From: Haliclystus octoradiatus
Taxonomy: Eukaryota; Cnidaria; Staurozoa; Stauromedusae; Haliclystidae
Direction: 5' to 3'
DNA length: 64,000 nucleotides
Assembly: GCA_916610825.1 (NCBI GenBank)
Contig: OU744447.1
Location: 20,243,563-20,307,562, forward strand
The notes under the pieces: generated by a model
The model's database searches: none
Told to the model about the DNA's origin: nothing
Seen by the model: the letters and a program-made list of their open reading frames with translations, nothing else
Shown here: piece after piece, positions 35,901 to 47,900 of the stretch
How positions within the stretch are numbered: the first letter of the stretch is position 1
Layout: each line of letters begins with the position of its first letter
Position numbers and translations under genes: made by a program

Positions 35901-38900
35901 ATTTCAGGGTAAATGCTACACACGTGGAATTACAAAAACACAGTTTGCACGAATGCTCCATATGGTCTCTTTAGATGTTCCCCAACGTGACCTAGAGGTA
36001 CGGCGATATATTAAAAATTTTGATTATATATTGAGTTAACCATGTGTTTGTGACAGTGTTTCCTTGTGGATATTAAATTTGTTCAACCCTTCTGCGAATA
36101 TCCACAGCAATGGCAACCAGATATCATCTCTTTCTGCAAAGATCATCTGTGTTTCATTGCTCTTCATCCATTAAATCAATTGAGTTTCCATGTTTATATC
36201 TTTGTAGCTAATCTGTAAGAAATTTGAATACCCTGACAGTGGAGATGTAAACTATCCAGCTTTTATTCAAGCGATTGACTCAGGTTTGTTACTCAAATTA
36301 TATATAACTTATACAAAATCACGAGCATATTATGAAACGCATTATTATTAATAAAGTTTTTTAAGTCTGCAATAACCAAACAAAATTGTATCTTGCAATC
36401 CTGCCTGCTTCAGTTAAAACAAAGTTCTCTTACTTGCATTACCTCCGTGAAGCTATGGATCGAGCTATTATATAACTATGCCAATTATAAAGTACTTTCG
36501 TCAAGGAGCATGTTATTATTAGACTGATGATAAAAAGAGACATCGAATCGCTTGAACTATAATCAATAGTTTCTTCGTGGCTCAAGTGGTATTCTCTTGC
36601 CTTGTGATTGGCTCTAACACTCAGAAATATTTAAAACTGTAAACATCAAATGGAAAGTTTACTCGCAACCAGTCATGACTTTTCCCGTTTAACATCTTTT
36701 GATTGAATGAAATATGGATTGAATCTCATATACACAGATAGATAAACATTAAACATTAATAATGAGCAGGTCATGAAAGAGGCATTCTTTGGTTGTAACT
36801 TTCAAGTTTTACGTCACTACACGATCATCAGACCAAAATTTGTGACCGACGGTTTACATGGAAACAACTCAATATTACATTCACAGTATTACACTTTGAT
36901 TTTCAATAAAGACAGGCTGCTATAAATTATGTCACAATTGTGAAAAATATTTATCAGCGCTGATGTTGGTCATGCATGATCTGTCCGCAAGGTAATCAAC
37001 CTCGTGTCAGAAATCGACAATCAAGATATGTGTCTATTTATGTTGAGGGAATAACCTATAGATGGTATACGGAGACGATTGTCGAGAGGTTTATCAAAGA
37101 TCATATAATGTTCTAATTTCTTTAATAATTGATTGAAACGATTCTTTCCACATGCAGAGTACATTGGCACTGCGCCAATTTCGGTAAACCAAGAGACTGG
37201 CAACGGAGGGTAAGTTGATTCAACTAGTATGTCAGACGTACTTATATATATATGTTGTATTGTCCAATCTGAAAGAGTACCTCTTTTATTCGATTGTAAT
37301 TCCTCTCCTCTCACTGTTTCACACCCAGAGGGAGGGGGTTGACTCGAGAAATTTCAAGGGCGAGGGGTGCCAATTTGAATTCAGAAATTTGCCCTCCAAA
37401 ATTTTGTTTTTTCAAAACCCGGTTCCAAAATTGATATCTCAAATATTTTATTCAGGCCAAATTGTATACCCAAAAACATCTCGAAAGTTTTGAAAATTCT
37501 GAAATAGATACCAAAAATGTTCAAAGAGCAAAGCTACCCTCAATAATTGGTATACCAACCATTTGAAATTACCCTACGGGATATCACATTGACCCAACAT
37601 GTCATCCATTGTTTTATCTGATTTGATGTAAACCTGGTGTAATAGATGACCTATAGTGTAATAACTACCCCCTACGTAGTTGTATTAATCATGCTGTGTG
37701 CAGGGCGTTAGCCAAGATTAGATTTCAGTTATTGTTAGTGGCGTATGGTCGCTTTATCTTGTTGTCTCATGATTTACCTTGTTTTGGTTTATTTACGTAA
37801 CTGTTAATGTTACATTTGGTTGCAGAGGCTGGTTTGGCTTCTTAATTAGAAGGCCGTGTATTTTATTTAAATGTTTTAAGATATAATGTCTGCAAATCAT
37901 CGTCGTTTGCTTGGACCAGTTGCTGAAAGATTGCGTGTCCGATTGGAAAACGGCCGCAAATTATTGTTTGATTGTAGTATGGTTTCAATTGCTGGTATTG
38001 AAGTAAAACTACGTTGTTTAGTTAATAAAATTAAAAGTGACAAAGAAAGACTTACGAGATCACTGAAGGAATGGGAAAGTTTTGCTGCACAGTCGGATGA
38101 AAACGAAGTTGAATTATTTAGTACATGGTATACTGGCGAAAGAAATTTGTTGGGTTTAGACCTTGAGCTAGATGATATTATTATTGATTTACTTGAGAGG
38201 ATTGAAACTTTAAAGAATGGAGTCAGAGGTGAAACTATCATTGGTGTTTGTAATCCTCCCTTGTCGTCGACTGTCATCCATCCTACAAACCCTTTCTCGG
38301 CTAATAATAATACTAATCCTTTTTCAGTTGCTGTAATGAACGATACCTCAAAGTGTCCCGAAAATGATAACCAAATCGTGGATATGGATATATCTACACT
38401 TTCTGGCAGTAGTGTAAATTCTAAATCGACTACGTCAATTGGTCACGTTTCCGCAATAAAAATTCGTAAATTTGTAAAAGAATTACCGGATAATATTGAT
38501 GTCATATGTTTTGATCGATGGGTGCGTGATCTACACGTTGTGATTATTGATTTAAATCTATCTGTTGACAAGGTCAAAGGTCAAGTTGGTACGCTGCTAG
38601 GCACTCAATCTCGACGGGTTTGGGATGGTTTGCCTAAAGAGGGAACTGGAGTAAATTCTGTTCCGAGAGGAGATTTGTTTGAGACAATTTTTACATCAAT
38701 TAGGAAATCTATGTTTCCACAAAAGTCGCACAGCGCATTTTACAAAGAGCTGTTACATTTGAAACAGAAAAGAACACAAACAATTGGACAATATCGAATG
38801 TGTATTACTCATTTAGTGGAGGAGATGTTAACAAATGATACTAGGGAGAGCAAGGACTCTATAATATACCACCAGATGATGGAGGGGATTTTACCTGAGT

Positions 38901-41900
38901 TGAAAGATTTAATGGAAAATAAACATTCACTTGAGCATAATTGTTTAGAAGAATTTTTGATGTACTTATCAACTGAAGAAAGTGTTTACTTGTCAAGGTT
39001 AGGCGACAACAAAGTTCACAGTGATGGTGCGACATCCGGTGTCAACGGAGACAAAAGATCACAGCAACGAATTGGGGATTTATAGTGTTTTCATTGCGGC
39101 AAAAACGGACATTTCAAAAACGAATGCCGTGTCCCGTGTGATAAATGTATTAAGCCACATTCCAATCAGACTTGTAAGTTGGCAAAAGAAAAGGCTAAAT
39201 TGGCAGAAAAGTCATCATCCAAAGTATTATCAGTTCACGATTTAGAACAGAGAATCGCCGAATTACGATATAATCAATTGTTACAAGAATGCGATGGAAA
39301 TGCAGAAACCAAGATGGTAAGCGATAATGATTATAATACTGATACTTTTTTGACTTGTCGTGATCAGCTATCGGTGTTAAATTCTGACAATAATCCGCTT
39401 TGTGAACCGATATCCGCTTTATTAGATACCGGCTGTGGTCCTACGATAATTTCCAAAGACTTGATTATTCCATTGATGAAAAGGTACCCTGATTTAATTA
39501 AAAGTAGACCAGCCCCACTGTCGCGACTGCGTGATGCAAGTGGCAATTCATTAATCATCATGGCTGAAGTTTATCTAAAACTGTCTTTATCAAATAGTAA
39601 CCCTATTTCCATGTGGGTTTTAGTTCAAGGCGGCAATGTTGTAAAAGAATGTTTACTTGGAAGTGACTTTTTAATTAAAGTTGGAGCTACATTTGAGCGT
39701 GTTACCACTGACGGTGGAGTTGTTTCATATTTAAATCATTCTCAAGTAAAAAACGCAGATGTTCACTCTATCGTTGGCTCTGTTACGATTGCTAAAAATC
39801 ATTCATTTCATCATCCTAGTGTAGACAAAGTTCAACTGGTTATTACTGATCTTAAAGCTGATCATTCTAATCATGAGGACAATGAAGTTTTTATGTTACA
39901 ATCAGACAACACATTTGAAGAGCGGGGTTTATTTTTGGACAACGCAATATTTAGTACCCCTGAAATTAATACGTTATTTGTAAATTGTGTTCACAGCCCG
40001 ACGCAGTTGAAAGAGAGTGAACACGTGGGAACGTTGGAGAAGGTGTGTGTTTTGACACCAGATCAAATCATAGAACATTTCACGAATGATACTACTTCTA
40101 TTTTACCTGATGTTAATAATTCTAATAATGATGATCATTCAGTAAAATTTGTTGATGTTATTGATAATGACTCACGTTTAAATCTTATATTACAACATTT
40201 AAATATTTTAAAATATCAACCAGATGAACAATTACAGTTGACAAATTTTATTAAAAAGTGGTTACCTATATTTGCGTTAGATAATTCTGAACTTGGAGTT
40301 ACTGATAGGGTTTCTCATTCTATTGTTTTACCTGATGGGGAGCCCCCTGTTCGCCAACATGTGCGTCGTTTAAATTTAGCACATAGGCAAGCCGTTAAAA
40401 ATCAATTATCTGAGTTACTAAGTAAAGGCATTGTTAAGGACTCTGCCAGTCCCTATTCAAGTCCTTTGGTTGTGGTTAAGAAAAAAGATGGAAGTTTACG
40501 TTTATGTGTTGATTACAGAAAATTAAATGATATTACTAAGAAAGATCGATACCCTTTACCAAGGATTGATGATATATTGGATACCCTTGGCTCTAACTGC
40601 TATTTTAGTACTTTAGACTTATTTGCTGGCTATTGGCAAATTTGTTTAGACGAGGATGCACAGGAGAAATCATCCTTCGTTACTCATTTTGGTCAATTTT
40701 CTTGGACCCGTTTACCTTTTGGTTTATGTAATGCACCAGCAACCTTTCATAGATTAATGAACGTTGTTTTGCATGATTTCATTGATGAGTTTTGCTCCGT
40801 TTACTTAGACGATATTTTAATTTATTCGACATTTTTTAATGATCATCTGGAGCACTTGGAGAGTGTTTTTAATCGATTGTATAGCTCTGGTTTACGTTTG
40901 AAACCTTCTAAATGTGAATTATTAAAACAAGAAGTAAATTACTTGGGTCATGTCATTTCTAAAGACGGTGTCAAAGTTAATCCTGACAAAATGAAACAAA
41001 TTATTGATATACCTATTCCTACTTGTGTTACTGACGTACGATCTTTTTTGGGACTTGTAGGCTATTATCGTCGTTTTATTAAAGATTTTGCTAAGATTGC
41101 ACATCCACTTTATGCATTATTAAAAAAAGATCGTCCTTTTGAATGGACTACTACTCAGGATGAAGCATTTATTATATTATAAGATCAAATTTGTACTTCT
41201 GTTGTTTTGGCATATCCTTCTTTAGATCAAGATTTTATTGTACATACCGATGCATCTGCTTCTGGTTTTGGAGCTGTATTATCACAGATCGATGTGAATG
41301 GTCAGAAGAGACCTGTTTCTTTTGCTGCTCGAACATTAACATCAGGACAAAATCAGTACACTGTTACAGAGTTGGAGATGAAAGCCCTTTGTTGGGCATG
41401 TAAAACTTTTCGTCCGTATATCGAAAATAATCGGACAATTGTCTATACAGATCATTTACCCTTAACGAGTATTAACAGGAATTATCGAGAATTAAAAGGT
41501 AGTTGGGCCAGATGGATTTTTGAATTAGATATTTATAATTTGGACATACGTTATAAACCTGGTAAGCTGAATGTTGTTGCCGACGTACTATCTCGATCTG
41601 TAAACGTAATTAATGATGTACAATCTCCTTTTGATACTTTTTCCATTGAACAGATCATCACAGAACAGCATCGAGATGAATTTTAATATTTATTCATATT
41701 TATCAGGCGATATTATTACTGATGACTTATTTATTGAAAGTATTGATTGTTACAAGTCTAATCTACATTTATTAGATGGTATCATTCGTTTTGAAGATCC
41801 TAAACTCCATCAGTCATCTATTGTTATTCCCTTGCATTTACGAGAAACACTACTCGCAGAGAATCACGGAGGTTTGGTGGACATCCTGGAGAACAGCGTA

Positions 41901-44900
41901 TGCTTGACAGAATGCGGGTACACTATTGGTGGCCCAAAATGAGACAAGACATTCACAATTGGTGCAAAGGATGCTATCCTTGCGCATTGGCTAAAGGATC
42001 AGAAAGGCGAACCAAACAACCATTGACCTTGAGTGAAACTGCATCTCAACCTTGGGAGATTGTATCGATCGACCTAACTGAATTCAAGCAGATATCAGAA
42101 GAAGGTAACAAATTTGCTTTAGTTGTAATTGATACATTTTCCAAATGGATTGAGGCGTTTGCTATACCTAATAAAAAGGCTGATACTGTTTGTAGAACAT
42201 TACATGATCATATCTTATGCCGATATTCCGTACGATCTTTAACTAGTGATCGCGGCTCCGAGTTCTGTAACGAACTTTTGGATGAAATTTGTACAAGGTT
42301 AAAAATTAAGAAGAAAGAGACTGATGCTTATCACCCTCAAGCTAATCTGGTGGAGCGAGTTAACAGAAAAATTAAGGAGCAACTTCGTGTTTTGGCTCAA
42401 GAGAATCCGTTTGATTGGGAGTTACAATTGCCTGAAATATTATGGGCTGATAGAGCTACACCCCACTCAGTTACCGGGGAAAGTCCGTATTATGTGATGT
42501 TTGGCTATGATACGATTTTACCCTCTGAAACTGCATTTAGGGTGCCTATTACCCCCTACCAAATAGACATGGATGACTATGGAAGTGCTCTATTTGAATC
42601 TCAACGAAAGATTTGGTCAGCAGTGTACAAGAGGATAGAACATCAAAAACAAACTTATAAGAAACATTATGATAAACGCGTGAAGGCTAAAGAACCAAAT
42701 ATTCATCCTGGTGATCGAGTCTTGGTATATCGTCATGATTTATTACAAGGAAAAGCTGGCAAATTAGTATCTCCCTTTGATGGTTTGTATCGTGTAGAAT
42801 CTGTAACAGACACTGGTGCCCTTGTACGTCCTATACTCCAGAAAGGGCGATTAAAAGATGCCATATATGTAAATTTTGATAAATTGAGTCGCGCACACAA
42901 GTTATTACCAGATCAGTGACGCACTGATCTGAGACGACGTACATCGAAGAGAGTCCATCCTACTATTGATTCTCCTATTGTATCTGAAGAAGAGGATAAC
43001 AGTCAACCAATTAGTTATGCATTACGCTCCCAAGGACCAATATAATTAACCACCTACTTTGATATTTTATGATTAGGTTTTTATATAATATAGATTTTTT
43101 TTACAGTCATTGATAAGATAAAGACTATTATAGTATATACTTTTCTTTACTGTATCTAGTCTAATTTTTTTTGTAAACATATATAGCCAACCAATCAGTG
43201 GAAGATTGGTGTTATTTTAAGAAGGGGGAAATGTAATAGATGACCTATAGTGTAATAACTACCCCCTACGTAGTTGTATTAATCATGCTGTGTGCAGGGC
43301 GTTAGCCAAGATTAGATTTCAGTTATTGTTAGTGGCGTATGGTCGCTTTATCTTGTTGTCTCATGATTTACCTTGTTTTGGTTTATTTATGTAACTGTTA
43401 ATGTTACACTGGCTAGAACAACCACTGAGATGCCTCTAACTGTCAAATAGACTGATCAGTTATTTTTTGTTGTTACGTGGATAATATATAGAGCGGTCAC
43501 CGATTCGCCGAAAAAGCATTACGAAGAAACGGTCGATGTTGGGGAATTAATGGCACGTATATGTCATCACGTTATGGTTAACCGGATTCGCGTAAGTTAT
43601 ATTTAAGGGATTACATTATGATGCATTTTTGTTTTACTTAAGCTGCGATCATATGCCGAATACAATCCATACATGTTATTGAAATGTAACTATATTCGAA
43701 GATAAAGCACTTCATTTGACGTAAACACTATAGCATTCTTTAAAAAGGATTTGGCCTCATCTTTTCTTTGTTTTAATTCTATAGCATTACTAAACAAGAA
43801 AATACATTTATTAGGAAGCTTTAAACAAAATGCGCTGGAAAACCGGACCATTGATGAATATGTATCGTATTGATGATGCGTATTTCAATTTGAGGCGACA
43901 CGATTTCTGTTATCGGGTTATATATTTTGATATAGGTTGCTCCCATTATATAATTATCGAACCGTAGTTCAATCCATATTATAATTGGATAGTCGTAGAT
44001 GTGATTGCAGTACTTATTTACGATTTGTCTTTTAATTTATAATGTGTAGTCGGAGTCAGTTCTGGGTGATATGGAATGGTCGCCCTCCATCGAAACGTCG
44101 CAGCATATTGTCGTGTCACTAGCACGGAGCTCTATATAAGAATCGTAAATTATGCAGGGAAAATATTAACATTGAAATTGCAGTACCACAAAGGAGAATG
44201 GAAGTATATCGATGTTTCTAATTTTCTGATTTCATTTCTCGCGTTAATGAGTTCAATGATGGATATTTGAATAAGTTATATTCGTTCGTAGGTTTGTTTA
44301 TTTTAGTTCAATTACATGTTTCAACAATCAAATCGTATTTCTTAGGTCGAAGAATACTTCCAAGACTTTGATCCACTTCGGCATGGTTCAATATGGGCAA
44401 GCAAATTTCGTATGGGATTAAGTGCCTTGGGTAAACAACATTTAACTGAAGCACAATTCCGAGCTCTTGTTAATTTATACGCTGATCCCAAGCAAGAAGG
44501 TTTTGTATTATGGACGAAATTCAGAGCTGATGTCGAGAAAGGTATAATGAGCTTCATTTTATATTGAATTATCTGTTATGAATTTTGTACTTTTCTGCAA
44601 TGGCAATGTTGACATCTAAATCTTGACTGCATGTTCTTTAACTGTCATGATGTTTTGAACAGTTTTGTGAAAATTTGAGATTGTATCACTCCAATCTAAT
44701 TAACTCAAAAAAGATAACTAGAAGGATGACATACTTAAGTTGTTTTGGTACTGTATATATTCTAATCTTGTGTTATTTAATTTCCTTTGCTATAGTTTTC
44801 ACGCAAAGAGGATTGGAGAAGACACCAACATACGTCATTCCACCTCCTGAGACGTTTACTCTATCAAAACCCGGTACTAAAAACTGGGACGATGCCCCGG

Positions 44901-47900
44901 TTGAGAGCAGGGAGTTATTTGATCAAGTCATGTTAAAAATGCAACAAAAGACCAATCAGAGACGCGTCCTTATCAAACCTACTTTCCAAGATTTTGATAG
45001 GTGAGAATTAAATTGTTCGGCTCATAAAATACATCGTGCTTGATTATGCAATTATTTACGTCTCCTGATAATTCTAAAATTCTACTTGGAACGAGTAAGC
45101 AGATAGAATATTCCATCATATTTTATTATCCAATAACTATAGCAGTATTCAGTAAGACATCAACAAATGTGATGTAACGGAACAAAGTATAATCATGAGA
45201 ATAGCAAGCCCTCTATAGGTGCCCTTTCTAATATTAATGTTTATCAATCAGGGCATTTCAATGTATCATATTATTAACTGTTCAATGTCGAACATTGATT
45301 ACTGTGCTTCCTTTGTCAAATGTTATTTAATTCAACTTTCTATTTCTCCTTCAAAGACACAACATGGGTCATGTGACGCCATCTCAATTCCGTCAATGTG
45401 TCGCATCACTTGGTCTGACATCAAATGAAAAAGAAATGGATGTCGTCGCTGAGAAATTCACTGACAACACAGGGTTTAATTACCTGCGTTTTCTATTGGA
45501 ATTACAGCCAGTTGAGCAAGAGCCACAGAAGTATCAACAGAGGCTAGCTGAACTGAAACTTGCCAACCGAAAAGAGGTTAGACAAAGTTCCTTTTTCAAG
45601 AATCCATTATCAACAGTATAAGGCTGCGTTTACACGACAAGTGGATTTACGAAACCCGGGGGATTTTTAGTCTGGATCGCCCTCGCGTCTAGACGTAAAC
45701 AGGAAACCCGAGAGGAAATTAGTCCGCTTGGCGACTCTATCAGGACTTTTGAAAGTAAGGATTTGAAACCTGGGTTTCTCAGATCAAACTTTGAATTACC
45801 CGGGTCTTTCCAACCAATGTTGTTATTCTATAGTAAGGTCGATTCATAAAACATTAATACTCAACATTTTTACCTTAACTTACTTGCTGTATCAAGTGTC
45901 TTAATTACTAAATTGTGTTGCTGCTCGATAGTTGCGGTGATCTTCTCGCACTAACTTATCTTGATAGGAAGTTTTACAGTATGGTGTCACTTAACTTTCA
46001 TTCTCCGTTTGAAATTTAAAGATTTGAAGTTCTCACTTTTTCAAATGCGTATTTCTCAAAAATAGTTATCGTTGTATCGAAAATAAAACTGGGCAAAGTA
46101 ATCGAGGCACTTCATAGAACAAGTCAAGGTAAAAATTGTGATTTTCTATCTTTTATGAGTCGACCCTATCCCTATTGAGTATGAAGTCTTCTTTCACAGA
46201 TGCCGAACCCTGGTTTCGATGATATGGATGCAATTATGAATAAAATCAAAACCAAGATTGTAATGGAGCGTATACGTGTTATTGAATTCATGAGAGATTA
46301 TGATAAACTGAGGACGGGGCGACTCTTGAAGACCTCGTTTCCTCGTGCCATTGATCTGTGTTCATTGGGTTTAACGAAAAAGGAAGTTGATATACTTATG
46401 GAATAGTAAGTATTTGTGCTATAAATGAGGATTGAATATATTTTAAGAATTCCGTTCCCATCCCTGAGTCGGTTCGGTCGTGACTATACCTTGAGTTGTT
46501 AATTACTACACGCAATATCACTCGTTTTGTGCGCTTCAATATGGATGTGTTACATTGAAGCTTGCCTGTAACTGATAAGAGGAAGTCGAAACTCATATAG
46601 GTGGTAGATGGTTGGGGAGTAATGGGGACTGAGTTAATTATATAGATAAGTTAATATACTGTATTGATCAGGAGCAGCACATAAATCCAAAGGTAGAATA
46701 GACTGCTTGTGAAGCCTACTGTTGCGTTAGAAGTATGTCTTATAACTGTAACTACTATGTATCAGCTTCTCGGTGGGGCAGAAAACTAAGATCTATTAAT
46801 TACAATGTGAACTTTAAATAATATTGCTTTGATAGAGTCGGATTGTAAGTTCAGCGACGGTCTGATTTCATTGATAAAAAGCATCTCATATTCGTATGTT
46901 TGGCAGTCCATTCTACTTCCGTATTGTTTTTAAAATGGAAAAGTGTTCGGAGGCGTGGATAAGATCAATACCGTGTTTTATTAAATGGTTCCCTCTGTCC
47001 TTTGTTTTTTTCTCGTCCATCCGTTGGTGAAGGTGCGGCCTTGCATAGTCAACATAACTTTTACTGCACAAGTCACACTTGAATAGGTAAACAACCGATT
47101 GCCGAGTTAGCATAGAGGGTTTGACTTTGCGACCCCTATAGCCGCGGCGACTCTTGGTTTTCTGATGCCTTCTCGTTTTCTCCTTACATGCCCTTTCCTG
47201 CGCCAAATATCAATATCTCATACGAAACTGTACGCCTAACTTTGCAGACTATCTGGAATAGAAATTATATTTGTTTATAAATGTTCAACTATAACCGAAT
47301 CTATATAACAAAGAATGGCAATATAACATGGGTAAGTTCGAACGCATAGAGAATTCCATCTATAAAGCTTCGGTTAGAAATCGAAGGCTCTAGTAAACAA
47401 ACAAAAAAGGTTCAAACGTTCAAACACATCACAAAAATATTATCTTAAATATAGAACTTGTTGTGATTGAATACTATAATATATACATATTGATTAATTT
47501 GATCTCAAATGTAAATTGACACCATCTATAACTTTGAAATCTAATTTTAAGTGCAAAAACGATGTAGATTAAACAACATGCTTATCTACATTTTCAATGT
47601 TCTTTTGTCATAGTTACACGTCACCCCAGCATCCAGATTACGTTGACTATAAAATGTTTTCTGATGAGGTTGAAAGCGTGTTCACTGTCAAAGGTAGGAT
47701 AGGTTGTATACAGCATATCTGTTAAATGACCGATTTACTGCATCATCATCAGGTGTAAAAATATAAGGAAGATATTTATCATATAGACGCAATAATACGG
47801 ATTGTCATATATTCAAATGCATCACTTTGAAACTCAAAATTTCATTATAGGTTCTCATCCAATAGACTTTTAAAAAATGCCACAGTAATATTTATGAGAT

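Larger units (their letters stand above)
37638..43408 (+). mobile_element. Ty3/gypsy LTR retrotransposon 2
   Basis: 177-bp LTRs 37638-37814 and 43232-43408, TG...CA and almost identical, flanked by CTGG at 37634-37637 and 43409-43412. The primer site TGGTTGCAGAGGCTGG just after the 5' LTR resembles initiator-Met tRNA sites. The purine tract GAAGGGGGAAA precedes the 3' LTR. It lies between exons 13 and 14 of the EF-hand gene, in the gene's orientation. Two stops and two frameshifts interrupt gag-pol. Confidence 0.92.

Noticed and set aside
45620..45860. MITE starting GGCTGCGTTTACACGAC
   Set aside because: Only one end resembles such elements; no inverted partner was found.
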